Below the pieces are notes generated by a model that saw nothing but the letters and a program-made list of their open reading frames with translations, did not search any database and was not told where the DNA came from. Below, piece by piece: positions 7,780 to 15,281 of a DNA stretch of 46,025 nucleotides. The translations under genes were made by a program, and so were the position numbers. This DNA is from Accumulibacter sp. (lineage in GTDB: Bacteria > Pseudomonadota > Gammaproteobacteria > Burkholderiales > Rhodocyclaceae), in assembly GCA_031257115.1 (NCBI GenBank), contig JAIRPF010000190.1, positions 1 through 46,025 on the forward strand. Reading direction: 5' to 3'. Position 1 is the stretch's first letter, and each line of letters begins with the position of its first letter.

Positions 7780-7886
7780 CCATGTTCGCCGATGTTTTCG
7801 GCACATGCCCAGGCAGTCACGGCCTTCGAGACTGCGGCGCGGGTTCTCCCGCGCGGCCGGTGTTTCATTCCAGACGCTTCGGCGTC
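7780..7886 (+). ncRNA. Leader RNA, copy B (degenerate radC-motif-like)
   Basis: It shares the 5' part of the motif. An outer CATGT/ACATG stem encloses GCCGA/TCGGC (7788-7792 with 7798-7802). P1 is GCAGTC/GACTGC (7813-7818 with 7830-7835) and P2 is GCGCGGG/CCCGCGC (7837-7843 with 7848-7854). The P3 hairpin and its pseudoknot are not found; a GACGC/GCGTC hairpin with loop TTCG (7873-7886) may correspond to P4. The same outer stem and AGGCAG entry appear in copy C. It is probably a truncated or diverged copy. Confidence 0.5.
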
Positions 7887-7898
7887 CTTTTATCCAAA

Positions 7899-7951
7899 CC
7901 CCCGAAGGGATATTCCTCCCTTTGGGGGGGAATCCCTTGTTTTTTTCAAGG
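7899..7951 (+). promoter_or_regulatory. Terminator-like hairpin and ribosome-binding-site-hiding hairpin
   Basis: CCCCC then AAGGGA (7899-7910) pairs with TCCCTT then GGGGG (7917-7928) across one mismatched pair. Just downstream, CCTTG (7935-7939), seven T, CAAGG (7947-7951) makes a second hairpin whose 3' arm is the ribosome-binding site of the next gene. This looks like an expression platform downstream of leader RNA copy B. Confidence 0.5.
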
Positions 7952-7959
7952 AGATTCAC

Positions 7960-8739
7960 ATGGATCACGCCATCATCGCAGCGCAACTGCCCGCCTTGAC
8001 GCAAGCTTTCGTCCCGCGCAATTGCCGGGGCTTCGGCTACCGTATCTTCGACGGCCGGCCCAAGGTGTCGGCCATGGGGTTTTTTGTCGATCCCCGGCCG
8101 TTCGAGGGCAAGGTCGTCGCCTGCACCGACGCGGCCATCATCGTCAAGAACCAGGGCAAACGGTCCGAGTTCTCGGTATTGGATCGCGCGCTCGTCACTT
8201 TGGCGCCCGGCGAAGGCGCCAAGGTTCGGGTCGAACCCTACGTCCGCCGCCGTTTCGACGGCCTGCGCGCGGATACGCCCAAGGAAGAAACCCGCGTCGA
8301 TTCGGACGGCAGGGCCTATACGATTCAAACCCACGTCCTGGGGGACGCCTCTGTCCGGCTGCCGATCCCGCAACCCCGCTGTCCCGAGCTGCGGCAGTTG
8401 ATCGGGCAATTGGAGGAACTGCCCGCGCCCGACGGTTTCCGGTGCATCACGCATCTTCTGGTCGATGCCGGCGCGCGCGATTTCAGCTGGGTCGATCCCG
8501 AGCCGGAGGACCTCATCGCCACGCCGCCGGCCCTTTCGTTTTCCGTCTCGACGGAAAAGTTCCAGGGCCGCGTCACCGTGCTGTATGAACGCGGCCTCGA
8601 CCTCTACGCGGTGGAACTCTCGCGCGACGGGGAATTGGTCGAACGGGTGGATTACCTTGGCTTTGATGCGCTCGGCAAGGAACTGGAACGTCTGATCGAC
8701 GACGGTAACTGGCGCAAGATTCGCGTCAAGCTTCTCTGA
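7960..8739 (+). CDS. Conserved hypothetical ICE protein (259 aa)
   Basis: A soluble 259-residue protein that I do not assign to a named family. The N-terminal half is rich in short beta segments (RGFGYRIFDGRPKVSAMGFFVD, VVACTDAAIIVKNQG), followed by a linker with VDSDGRAYTIQTH and a C-terminal part with FSVSTEKFQGRVTVLYERGL and a helix to the end. No catalytic signature or transmembrane segment is evident. ATG 7960 is preceded by CAAGGAG eight bases upstream, which can be sequestered by CCTTG in the leader. Part of the small-gene backbone array, behind RNA copy B. Confidence 0.65.
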   Translation: MDHAIIAAQLPALTQAFVPRNCRGFGYRIFDGRPKVSAMGFFVDPRPFEGKVVACTDAAIIVKNQGKRSEFSVLDRALVTLAPGEGAKVRVEPYVRRRFDGLRADTPKEETRVDSDGRAYTIQTHVLGDASVRLPIPQPRCPELRQLIGQLEELPAPDGFRCITHLLVDAGARDFSWVDPEPEDLIATPPALSFSVSTEKFQGRVTVLYERGLDLYAVELSRDGELVERVDYLGFDALGKELERLIDDGNWRKIRVKLL

Positions 8740-8747
8740 ATCGGAAA

Positions 8748-8762
8748 GGCGAGAAACTCGCC
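8748..8762 (+). terminator. Short hairpin after the 259-aa gene
   Basis: GGCGAG, AAA, CTCGCC form a 6-bp stem nine bases after the stop codon, but no T-run follows. It may be a weak or Rho-assisted terminator, or a 3'-end-stabilising hairpin. Confidence 0.35.
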
Positions 8763-8896
8763 CTTACCCCGCAATCCCTCTTTCCCGCCTGCGCGGGGAA
8801 GAGGCTTGCCCACTCATTCTTCCCCCGCCGGGGTTTCCTTGCCTCCCACACGGGACAGGGGAATTCCGGCATCTTTTTATTTATCTGGAGTCCCCC

Positions 8897-9610
8897 ATGT
8901 CTTTTCACCACAATCCTTTCCTCCGAGGCTATTCGGGCCTCAATGTCCAGCGCGTGCTGGAGATCACTTTCGACGAACAGTGTCCTCCCGTCTGGCGGCC
9001 CTTGCATCCGTCGCAAGCGCATCTTTCCGATGACCGGATCGTGCTGAAAGCCTGCCTCTTCGACCCTGACCACGCCATCGTCACGGAAGGCCAGCGTATT
9101 CCCAGGACTTTGCGCGTCCAGTTCGAGGCGAGCGGTTTCGTGGTCGCCGTGCGTTACGCGATCCACGCCGACGATGACGGCCAGCCCGTCCATCTGGGCG
9201 ATGCGCTGTCGCTGGAAGGAGCCAGGGAAGTCATTCGCCGTCTGAAGTTCGAGACGGGATTTTTCAGCAGGTGCTGGGAAATCAGCACCTGGCATCTCGA
9301 CCGCGCGGCGCTGGATTATCTCGAAAGAATCGCGGACGCCGCCTTGCCGTGGGCGCCTTTTTTCCAGGTCTTCCGTCTGCATGACGGAATCCTCCTGGTG
9401 AAGCTGATCGAAACGCCCTGGAACGACGCGCATTTGCGGGAGATCGACGGCACGACGGTCGCATCGTTGCGGCAGGCGCACTTGCAACACGGGACACCCC
9501 GCTCGCTCCGGGACGTGCTGTATCCGGCGGCGGCGGCCGACGTGCGCTTCCTGATCTTCGACGGCGGCGCGCCGCGGCTCGATGGCCTGCCGACCTATGA
9601 CCACGATTGA
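8897..9610 (+). CDS. DUF5983-like ICE protein
   Basis: A 237-residue soluble protein. The C-terminal half resembles DUF5983 proteins of ICEs and plasmids: CWEISTWHLDRAALDYLER, then a helical HLREIDGTTVASLRQA segment and the family-like ending LDGLPTYDHD. The N-terminal 110 residues form a separate beta-rich part (VQRVLEITFDEQCPPVWRPL, RTLRVQFEASGFVVAVRYA). The function is unknown. The ATG at 8897 follows CTGGAG eight bases upstream. A strong terminator follows the stop. The domain assignment is from memory of the family pattern and is moderate. Confidence 0.6.
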   Translation: MSFHHNPFLRGYSGLNVQRVLEITFDEQCPPVWRPLHPSQAHLSDDRIVLKACLFDPDHAIVTEGQRIPRTLRVQFEASGFVVAVRYAIHADDDGQPVHLGDALSLEGAREVIRRLKFETGFFSRCWEISTWHLDRAALDYLERIADAALPWAPFFQVFRLHDGILLVKLIETPWNDAHLREIDGTTVASLRQAHLQHGTPRSLRDVLYPAAAADVRFLIFDGGAPRLDGLPTYDHD

Positions 9611-9628
9611 AGCATTTCTCTGTATTCC

Positions 9629-9660
9629 CCTTCCCGCCCTCGCGCGGGAAGGCTTTTTTT
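9629..9660 (+). terminator. Rho-independent terminator
   Basis: CCTTCCCGC (9629-9637) pairs perfectly with GCGGGAAGG (9644-9652), followed by C and seven T. It ends the transcript of the DUF5983-like gene. Confidence 0.85.
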
Positions 9661-9762
9661 CAGCCAAAAAAAACGGGAGGGCCGCAGTTTCTATTTCCCC
9701 TGGGAATTTCCGGGGACGGTCGCCAGACTGCGCCAATTCCTTCACTCCCCCCAAAAACCTCC

Positions 9763-10623
9763 ATGCGTGACCCTTTCCAGATCGATCCCGAACAGCCGAC
9801 CGGCATCAGTTTTTCCGGCGGACGCAGCAGCGCCTATATGCTGTGGCGCATCCTGGACGCCAATAACGGCCTGCCGGAGAACACCCGCGTCTGTTTCGCC
9901 AATACCGGCAAGGAAGCGGAAGCCACCTTGCGCTTCGTGCGCGAATGCGGTGTGCGCTGGCAAGTCCCGATCACCTGGATCGAATACCGCGACGACCCGG
10001 TGGGTTTTACTGTCGTCGATTTTGCCAGCGCCAGCCGCCAGGGAGAACCCTTCGAGGCATTGATCCGCAAGTGCCGGTATTTGCCCAACCCGGTTGCCCG
10101 ACTTTGTACCGGACGGCTCAAGATTCGCGTGATGTACAAATTCCTGCGGCAAGGCGGCTGGACGGAGTGGGATCAACACATCGGCATCCGCGCCGACGAG
10201 CCGCGCCGGGTCGCCAAGATTCGCGCCCGCGGGAATTCGAGCGACTCCGCCCATGAAACGATGTGCCTGCCGCTCGCGGACGCGGGCGTCACCGTGCGGG
10301 AGGTGGGCGCGTTCTGGAAGACACAGCCCTTCGACCTGGAACTCCTGACGGTCAACGGCCGTACCCTGGAAGGCAATTGCGATCTCTGCTTCCTGAAACC
10401 CCGCGCCCAACGTTTGGCGCTGATCCAGGCCAGGCCGCAAGCCGCCCAGTGGTGGATGCGCATGGAGTCCTTGGACTTCTCCAAAAAACCCGGCGGCACG
10501 CGCTTTCGCATCCACGGGCCGAGCTACGCTGATCTCGCGCGCATCGCGGCGAGCCAACAGGAACTCTTTGCCCGCGACGCTTGCGACGACGAAGCGCCGA
10601 TCGGCTGCTTTTGCGGAGATTGA
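9763..10623 (+). CDS. PAPS reductase-like PP-loop ATP pyrophosphatase
   Basis: A 286-residue protein of the phosphoadenosine-phosphosulfate reductase/PP-loop superfamily, enzymes that adenylate a substrate with ATP before sulfur or nitrogen chemistry. The PP-loop SFSGGRSSAYM sits at residues 16-26, followed by an alpha/beta core (NTRVCFANTGKE). Cysteine pairs GNCDLC (C206, C209) and a terminal GCFCGD (C282, C284) could bind an Fe-S cluster or zinc. Related mobile-element proteins are usually not assimilatory reductases, and a role in nucleic-acid modification is possible but unproven. ATG 9763 has only a weak upstream signal (AAAAACCTCC). The next gene begins five bases after the stop. Confidence 0.8.
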   Translation: MRDPFQIDPEQPTGISFSGGRSSAYMLWRILDANNGLPENTRVCFANTGKEAEATLRFVRECGVRWQVPITWIEYRDDPVGFTVVDFASASRQGEPFEALIRKCRYLPNPVARLCTGRLKIRVMYKFLRQGGWTEWDQHIGIRADEPRRVAKIRARGNSSDSAHETMCLPLADAGVTVREVGAFWKTQPFDLELLTVNGRTLEGNCDLCFLKPRAQRLALIQARPQAAQWWMRMESLDFSKKPGGTRFRIHGPSYADLARIAASQQELFARDACDDEAPIGCFCGD

Positions 10624-10628
10624 CCCGA

Positions 10629-11105
10629 ATGACTGCATCTTCCGGATCAAGTTTTCGTCTGCGGCCGATCTCGCTGCGCGAGGCCAACGCTTTCGTGCTG
10701 GAACATCACCGCCACCCCCGCCCGGTGCCGGGCGCGAAGTTCAGCCTGGCCGTCGGACGGGAAGACGATCCGGACGGACGGATCGTCGGAGTGGCGATCG
10801 TCGGGCGTCCGGTGGCGCGGCATCTGGACGACGGCGGGACGCTCGAAGTCACGCGGCTATGCACGGACGGCACGTACAACGCCTGTAGCAAGCTCTACGC
10901 CGCCGCCGGCCGCGCGGCGCGCGCCCTGGGCTATACGCGGCTCATCACCTATACGCTGCCCACGGAGGGCGGCGCCAGCCTGCGCGCGGCCGGCTGGCGC
11001 TTCGTCGGGGTGCGCGGCGGCAGCGACTGGAACCACCCCAGCCGGCCGCGCCGGGAAACGCCTGAACCCTTGCGCGGGCCGAAATGGCTGTGGGAAGCGC
11101 GGTAG
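10629..11105 (+). CDS. XF1762 family protein (acetyltransferase-like)
   Basis: A 158-residue protein matching the XF1762 family of xanthomonad/ICE origin, which has a GNAT-like layout. Typical blocks are RPISLREANAFVLEHHRH at the N-terminus, GVAIVGRPVARHLDDG, LEVTRLCTDGTYNACSKLY, and LITYTLPTEGGASLRAAGW, where a GNAT would place its acetyl-CoA-binding beta-bulge and a C-terminal strand. The substrate is unknown. With only five bases between it and the PP-loop gene, the two are surely co-translated and may act together. ATG 10629 is preceded by GGAGATTGACCCGA. Confidence 0.75.
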   Translation: MTASSGSSFRLRPISLREANAFVLEHHRHPRPVPGAKFSLAVGREDDPDGRIVGVAIVGRPVARHLDDGGTLEVTRLCTDGTYNACSKLYAAAGRAARALGYTRLITYTLPTEGGASLRAAGWRFVGVRGGSDWNHPSRPRRETPEPLRGPKWLWEAR

Positions 11106-11420
11106 AAATACGAAGTCCCCGGATTCCGATTTTCCGTGGCGCTTTCCTGGTTTTCCTGCCACGCTTCTTTCCATGTTCCGCCGATCCTTCGGCGACATGC
11201 CCAGGCAGCCGTGATCTTCCAGGCTGCGCGCGGTTTTGCCGCGTGATCGTCCAGTTCGCTTCGGCATCCACGGCGAACGGCCATCGAGTCCTCGGTGGCG
11301 ATGCCTGTTTTTCTTTCTTCTCCTTTCTCCTTTTCTTCTTTCTTCTCAACCCGCGCGGGGGTCGCACACCTTCCCCGTTCGGGCAGGTGTGTCTCCGCCT
11401 TTTTTTCCAAGGAGATTCAC
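11106..11420 (+). other. Leader region of the STY4534-type gene
   Basis: No gene is seen. The 315 bases contain leader RNA copy C, a 40-base pure pyrimidine run at 11308-11347, and a CACACCT/AGGTGTG hairpin near 11378-11401 followed by seven T. The pyrimidine run contains CTCCTT twice (from 11320 and 11327), the exact complement of the ribosome-binding site AAGGAG at 11409-11414, so it may hide that site. Confidence 0.55.
11172..11305 (+). ncRNA. Pseudoknotted leader RNA, copy C (radC-motif-like)
   Basis: An outer CATGT/ACATG stem encloses GCCGA/TCGGC (11180-11184 with 11189-11193). P1 is GCAGCC/GGCTGC (11205-11210 with 11222-11227), P2 CGCGG/CCGCG (11229-11233 with 11239-11243), P3 GTTCGC/GCGAAC (11254-11259 with 11273-11278), and P4 an 8-bp stem GCCATCGA/TCGGTGGC with one wobble (11280-11287 with 11292-11299). 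The pseudoknot is GGCATC (11263-11268) with GATGCC (11300-11305). The P2-P3 linker TGATCGTCCA matches TGATCGACCC of the radC copy. Compared with copies A and D, the stems differ in sequence but keep pairing. Confidence 0.75.
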
Positions 11421-11921
11421 ATGTCTGAAAAGACTTATTTCGATCTGCACATCAGCGGCCTGGGGTATCTCAACCGCGTCCGCGATGTGAAACCCAAAAA
11501 GGGCGACTCCTTCCTGGCCTGCGACATCGCGGCCCTGAACGGATCCGCCGACGCACCCGAGTACCGCCGTTTCGACTGCCGCGTCTCGGGCAAGGAAGCG
11601 CAACACCTGGTGCGCCGCTGCCAACAGGCCGTCGACGCCAAAAGGAAAGTCCTGATCGGCTTCAAGCTGGGCGACCTGTGGACGGACATCTTCACCTACA
11701 CCAAGGGTGAGCGCGCCGGCAAACAGGGCGTCAGCCTCAAGGCGCGTCTCTTGTACATCCGTTGGATCAAGGTCGACGGCAAGCTGGAATACAAGGCCGA
11801 AAGGCCGGAAGCCACGGAAGAAGTCATTGGCGCGGAAGCGGACGCCAGGGATTTCACGACGGAAACGCCGGAAGCCTCCGACTCCGTTCCTGAAACCGAA
11901 GCCGAAGCGGCTTTTGCCTGA
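11421..11921 (+). CDS. STY4534-type ICE replication protein (DUF3577)
   Basis: A 166-residue protein of the DUF3577/STY4534 family. The compact N-terminal domain (YFDLHISGLGYLNRVRDVKPKKGDSFLACDIAALNG) is OB-fold-like, and YRRFDCRVSGKEAQHLVRRC with VLIGFKLGDLW are the family hallmarks. The last 45 residues are acidic and probably disordered. Family members are annotated as ICE replication proteins on the basis of the SPI-7 homologue; an ssDNA-related role is inferred. ATG 11421 follows CCAAGGAG. It is preceded by RNA copy C and followed after 18 bases by the DUF3275 gene. Confidence 0.8.
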   Translation: MSEKTYFDLHISGLGYLNRVRDVKPKKGDSFLACDIAALNGSADAPEYRRFDCRVSGKEAQHLVRRCQQAVDAKRKVLIGFKLGDLWTDIFTYTKGERAGKQGVSLKARLLYIRWIKVDGKLEYKAERPEATEEVIGAEADARDFTTETPEASDSVPETEAEAAFA

Positions 11922-11939
11922 TCTTTCGGGAGTCTTTCC

Positions 11940-12533
11940 ATGATTACCCTTCCCGGCCAATTGGCCATCAAGACCATCCACGGTCGCAACGGGGATTTCA
12001 ACGTCGGACGCCTGACGACTTCCATCGGCGAGTTCGTGGTCAAGAACCCCGAACTCGATCAATACCCGGAAGGCAAGTACGACGGCGATTTCATCGTCGT
12101 CGAGATCCGTCCGGCGACCTACAACGCCAACGGCCGCATGGTCATCGAGATCCGCGCCATCCTGGGCGGAATGACTCTTTCCAATGCCGACGACCTCTCC
12201 GGCGACGAAGCGCAACGCTTGAGTCCGCAGGAAGTCGACCCGGTCGACGAAGAAACCGTCGCGCCGTCCGCGCCCAAGGTTCCGCCCAAGGCGCGCAAAA
12301 AGCGCGACCCGCGCGACCCCCTGGTCGATACCACGCCGTTCGGCAACGCACCGGCTCCCGCGTCCCCCGACGCGGAAGACGAAGCCCTCTTCGGCCTCCT
12401 CTGGCCGCTGGGCGAGATCGTCAAGCTCGACACGACGATCGACCGCCGCACCCTGCGCGCGCAGCGCGATCGTCTCGATGCGCTGGGCTATGCGTTCGAG
12501 CCGCTCTCGCAAGAATGGCGGCGCCACGTGTGA
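11940..12533 (+). CDS. DUF3275 family ICE protein
   Basis: A 197-residue protein. The first ~75 residues (LAIKTIHGRNGDFNVGRL, GEFVVKNPELDQYPEGKY, GDFIVVEIRPATYNANGR, IEIRAIL) are the DUF3275 domain, a beta-rich module like small ssDNA-binding folds. A proline/lysine linker (PKVPPKARKKRDPRDP) leads to a C-terminal helical segment (FGLLWPLGEIVKLDTTIDRRTL). The exact function is not known. Start ATG 11940 with GGGAG eight bases upstream; only 18 bases from the previous gene, so one transcript with the STY4534-type gene is likely. Confidence 0.8.
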   Translation: MITLPGQLAIKTIHGRNGDFNVGRLTTSIGEFVVKNPELDQYPEGKYDGDFIVVEIRPATYNANGRMVIEIRAILGGMTLSNADDLSGDEAQRLSPQEVDPVDEETVAPSAPKVPPKARKKRDPRDPLVDTTPFGNAPAPASPDAEDEALFGLLWPLGEIVKLDTTIDRRTLRAQRDRLDALGYAFEPLSQEWRRHV

Positions 12534-12545
12534 GGCGATTTTCCT

Positions 12546-12563
12546 CCGCGAAAGCGGTTTTTT
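12546..12563 (+). terminator. Short terminator with GNRA loop
   Basis: CCGC, GAAA loop, GCGG, then six T. The stem is only 4 bp, so it may act together with the much stronger hairpin 10 bases further on. Confidence 0.5.
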
Positions 12564-12572
12564 CCACCCACC

Positions 12573-12615
12573 CGCCGGGGTTCTTTCCCCGACGGGAAAG
12601 AACCCCGGCGTTTTT
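12573..12615 (+). terminator. Perfect 17-bp terminator directly before a ribosome-binding site
   Basis: A 17-bp perfect stem pairs 12573-12589 with 12594-12610 around CGAC and is followed by five T, then CCAGGAG and ATG 12630. As drawn it should stop any RNA polymerase coming from the DUF3275 gene, so expression of the next gene needs antitermination, partial read-through or processing. Similar imperfect hairpins occur at 13141 and near 8811. Confidence 0.85.
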
Positions 12616-12629
12616 CCAGGAGATCTTCC

Positions 12630-13082
12630 ATGAGCATCCAATGCCTTTCCATTGGCGCCACTCCCTGCGAGGAGGAATGCGCCCAGGTGGGCCGGCCCGA
12701 TTATGAAGAACGTTCGCGCCGCGAGTGTCTCGTTTTCCAGCGCATGCTGGAACGCCTGCATCCCGCTCCGAACGCCGAAGCCTGGCTCGAAGTGAAATCC
12801 TTCGCGCACGACTTCGGCCGCCACCACCAAGTCTGCGTGTGCTTCAACGAGCAGGACGAGGCGGCCTGCCATTACGCCAACCGGCTCGAACGGAAAATGC
12901 CCGCTCAGTGGGACGCGATCGCGATCTACGAATTGCTGTGGCAAGAACGCAAGGAGCGTTTTTCTTGCGCCGTCGTGCGCGGCGAGATCGATGAGGTTCC
13001 TGCTCCCTACCGTTCCACGGATTTCCCGGCATTGCCCGCGGACAAGACTTTCCCGGAACTGTGCAGGATGTTTCCGCTGTAA
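12630..13082 (+). CDS. Hypothetical ICE protein (150 aa)
   Basis: A 150-residue soluble protein with an unusual number of cysteines (CLSIGATPCEEECAQ at the start, VCVCFNEQDEAACHYANRLE in the middle, and a C near the end), which might bind metal, although no clean zinc-finger spacing is seen. The middle has a helical AWLEVKSFAHDFGRHHQ segment. I do not recognise the family. ATG 12630 is supported by CCAGGAG seven bases upstream. It sits between two terminator-like hairpins, so it may be an independently regulated single-gene unit. Confidence 0.6.
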   Translation: MSIQCLSIGATPCEEECAQVGRPDYEERSRRECLVFQRMLERLHPAPNAEAWLEVKSFAHDFGRHHQVCVCFNEQDEAACHYANRLERKMPAQWDAIAIYELLWQERKERFSCAVVRGEIDEVPAPYRSTDFPALPADKTFPELCRMFPL

Positions 13083-13140
13083 ATCCTGGCATCACGCCGG
13101 GGGCTTGATCCTTCGCCGCCGCGGCGGCGTTCTTCCACCC

Positions 13141-13180
13141 GCCGGGGTTCCTTCTCCGACGGGGAAGACTCCGGCATTTT
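13141..13180 (+). terminator. Imperfect terminator hairpin before a ribosome-binding site
   Basis: GCCGG with CTTCTCC (13141-13157) pairs with GGGGAAG and CCGGC (13161-13175), followed by ATTTT and then CCAGGAG. It is a diverged relative of the hairpin at 12573-12610 and has the same place relative to the next gene. Confidence 0.6.
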
Positions 13181-13195
13181 CCAGGAGTTTTCCTC

Positions 13196-13564
13196 ATGGG
13201 TTGGTATTTCACCCGTCAATCCCGTTCCGAAATGATCGCGGAATTGATCGCACCACAGGAGACCGGGCATGCCCGTGCGCAAACCATCGCGCATGCCTTG
13301 CGCGGCAACGTGCTGTGGTCGGTCGTCGAAGTGACCGACAAGGTCACGGACAAAAACCGGGATCTCGCGCCCGGTCCCCAGCGCTTCATCCGCTGCGACC
13401 TGCTGCAAGGCAGCGGCGGCGAATGGGGCTACAAGCCGCTCGACGAGTCCATGCACCCGTTTTATTACTCGTGCCCCTTGCGCTATCTCGACCTGGCGCC
13501 CGAGCAATCCCACGCATGGCGGGAAGGCGTTCGCGCCTACCACGCGCAACGGGCTGGCGCCTGA
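13196..13564 (+). CDS. DUF6927-like ICE protein
   Basis: A 122-residue protein resembling small ICE/phage-like proteins I associate with DUF6927: start MGWYFTRQSRSEMIAEL, middle AHALRGNVLWSVVEV, and the characteristic IRCDLLQGSGGEWGYKPLDE, YYSCPLRYLDLAPEQS and AWREGVRAYHA blocks. Function unknown; soluble. ATG 13196 follows CCAGGAG seven bases upstream. A strong terminator follows 26 bases after the stop. The domain name is from memory and moderate; the conservation pattern is clear. Confidence 0.6.
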   Translation: MGWYFTRQSRSEMIAELIAPQETGHARAQTIAHALRGNVLWSVVEVTDKVTDKNRDLAPGPQRFIRCDLLQGSGGEWGYKPLDESMHPFYYSCPLRYLDLAPEQSHAWREGVRAYHAQRAGA

Positions 13565-13590
13565 TTCCTTTTCCCTGCTTCATTTTCCCG

Positions 13591-13616
13591 AAGCCCCGTC
13601 CTGGGGCTTTTTTTTT
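13591..13616 (+). terminator. Rho-independent terminator upstream of the DUF932 gene
   Basis: AAGCCCC (13591-13597) pairs with GGGGCTT (13603-13609) around GTCCT, and the T-run extends to 13616. It is only 23 bases before ATG 13639, again a terminator placed immediately ahead of a ribosome-binding site (CCAGGAG). Confidence 0.85.
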
Positions 13617-13638
13617 CTTATCTCTCCAGGAGATTCTC

Positions 13639-14466
13639 ATGTCACAGCTTGTCACTTGTTTCAAACCCGATTCGCCGGCGCTGCGTTCGGATCGTCCCTT
13701 GTCGGACGACGAGATCCGCGCCGTCGTTCCTTCGATCTTCGGGGAAGACCGGCATCCCAACTGTTCCGCCCGCTACAGCTACATTCCCACCGCGGCGGTG
13801 TTGTCCGAACTGCGCAAGGAGGGCTTTCAACCTTTCATGGCCTGTCAGACCCGCGTGCGCCGCGAAGACCGGCGGGAGTTCACCAAGCACCTGCTGCGTC
13901 TGCGTCACGCCAGCCAGATCAACGGCGGCGAGGCCAACGAAGTGGTGCTCATCAATTCACACGACGGCAGCAGCGCGTATCAAATGCTTTCCGGTCGGTA
14001 CGTCTTCGTCTGCGAGAATGGCCTCGCCTGCGGCGATACCTTCCTCGACGTGCGCGTGCCGCACAAGGGGGATGTGGCCGAACGGGTGGTCGAAGGCGCG
14101 TATGAAATCCTGCAAGGCTTCGAGCGGGTCGAGAACTCGCGCGAAGCGATGCGCGCCGTTTCCCTCGATACGGGCGAGCAGGAAGTCTTTGCCCGCGCCG
14201 CGCTGTCCTTGCGATACGACCCCGAGAAACCCGCGCCGGTCAGCGAAGGGCAGCTTCTTGAACCGCGCCGCATCGAAGACCGGGGTTCCGACTTGTGGTC
14301 GGTCTTTAACCGCTGTCAAGAGGGCCTCGTGAAAGGCGGTCTCGAAGGCCGAACGGCCAGCGGACGCCGGCAGCGGACGCGGCCCGTGTGGGGCATCGAC
14401 CAGAACCTCAAGCTCAACCGGGCCTTGTGGATGCTGGCGGAAGAGATGCGGAAACTGAAGGCTTGA
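13639..14466 (+). CDS. DUF932 domain protein (phage/plasmid-like TIGR03299-type)
   Basis: A 275-residue DUF932 protein, common on phages, plasmids and ICEs. Conserved blocks seen are GFQPFMACQTRVRREDRREFTKHLLRLR, EVVLINSHDGSSAYQMLSG, YVFVCENGLACGDTF, and the C-terminal WGIDQNLKLNRALWMLAEEM. The family function is unknown, though it is often carried with DNA methylases and helicases, as here. Start ATG 13639 has CCAGGAG seven bases upstream. No membrane or secretion signal. It precedes a 67-base nearly pure pyrimidine leader. Confidence 0.8.
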   Translation: MSQLVTCFKPDSPALRSDRPLSDDEIRAVVPSIFGEDRHPNCSARYSYIPTAAVLSELRKEGFQPFMACQTRVRREDRREFTKHLLRLRHASQINGGEANEVVLINSHDGSSAYQMLSGRYVFVCENGLACGDTFLDVRVPHKGDVAERVVEGAYEILQGFERVENSREAMRAVSLDTGEQEVFARAALSLRYDPEKPAPVSEGQLLEPRRIEDRGSDLWSVFNRCQEGLVKGGLEGRTASGRRQRTRPVWGIDQNLKLNRALWMLAEEMRKLKA

Positions 14467-14469
14467 AGG

Positions 14470-14536
14470 TTTTTTCTTCTTCTTTCCTCTTCTCTCTTTT
14501 TTCTCTTCTTTGTTCTCTCTCCTCTTTTCTCCCCTT
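14470..14536 (+). other. 67-base homopyrimidine tract in the leader of the next gene
   Basis: Every base from 14470 to 14536 is C or T except one G at 14512. Similar tracts occur at 11308-11347 (40 bases, no G) and 15282-15330 (one G). In RNA it would be unstructured and able to load Rho, and its TCCTC motifs can pair with the GAGGA ribosome-binding site of the 14588 gene. The DNA could also form a triplex. The role is inferred. Confidence 0.6.
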
Positions 14537-14587
14537 GCGGTGTCCGTCCCTGGGCGGCGCCGCGCCTTTTTTGCGAGGATTTTCATC

Positions 14588-15235
14588 ATGTCTGTTTTTC
14601 CGACTTCTTCCCTTTCTCCTCAAGCGCTGTACCGCATCGACGAATGCCCCGAGCTGATGGTCGACGGCTACATCGCGGACCAGGACGATAACCTTGTCTT
14701 CCTCTCGTTCTGGGGGCGGGACACCGCCGTCCAGCAGTTCCTCGCCCGGCTCACCCTGGGCGGGGACGAGGGGTTGGATCATTTTCATCTCGTGCGGGGA
14801 ACGCAAACCCTGCCGGCCTTCGTCGATGCGGCTTCTCTGGAAAAACGCCTGACGCGCTGCTATCGCCAGACGCTTTTCGGTTCCCTGGTCAACGCCTGGC
14901 TGTTCGACGAGCGCGCCGTGAAACCGGACAAGGCCAACGCCACGGCGCTGGTTTTTCTGCCCAGGGATTCCGCGCACCGGATCGAACGGCTGTGGGCGCT
15001 GACCAAGGACACTTGTCCGTTGCCATTGCTCGACCACTGGCGCGATCCCGTGCTGGAATTCCTGACGGCGCGCGCCATGCTCGAACCCCTGCCGACGGCC
15101 ATCGGGCCGCTGGAAGGACACTGGCTGCGCCTGGACATCCCGGCCCTCACGGAGGCGCTGGGAAACTTCATCCGCACCGGCATCCTCAGCGCCGAACCCC
15201 GGACGCCGTCCGAACCATTGCGGCTTGCCGCTTGA
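14588..15235 (+). CDS. Hypothetical ICE protein (215 aa)
   Basis: A 215-residue soluble protein without a recognised family. Visible features: MVDGYIADQDDNLVFLSFWGRDTAVQQFLARL near the N-terminus suggests a small alpha/beta fold, and LWALTKDTCPLPLLDHWRDPVLEFLTARAMLEPL a helical middle. It lies between the DUF932 and DUF6094 genes and is probably part of the conserved backbone of this ICE type. ATG 14588 has GAGGA nine bases upstream; T6 (14567-14572) follows a GC-rich palindrome just before it. Confidence 0.6.
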   Translation: MSVFPTSSLSPQALYRIDECPELMVDGYIADQDDNLVFLSFWGRDTAVQQFLARLTLGGDEGLDHFHLVRGTQTLPAFVDAASLEKRLTRCYRQTLFGSLVNAWLFDERAVKPDKANATALVFLPRDSAHRIERLWALTKDTCPLPLLDHWRDPVLEFLTARAMLEPLPTAIGPLEGHWLRLDIPALTEALGNFIRTGILSAEPRTPSEPLRLAA

Positions 15236-15281
15236 TCTTTTCACCCTTTCCGCCGGGCATGGCCGCGCGTCATGCCTCGCG

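Noticed and set aside
11346-12944. 532-codon minus-strand frame opposite the STY4534/DUF3275 genes
   Set aside because: Shadow; crosses terminators and leaders of the plus-strand genes and has no start signal.
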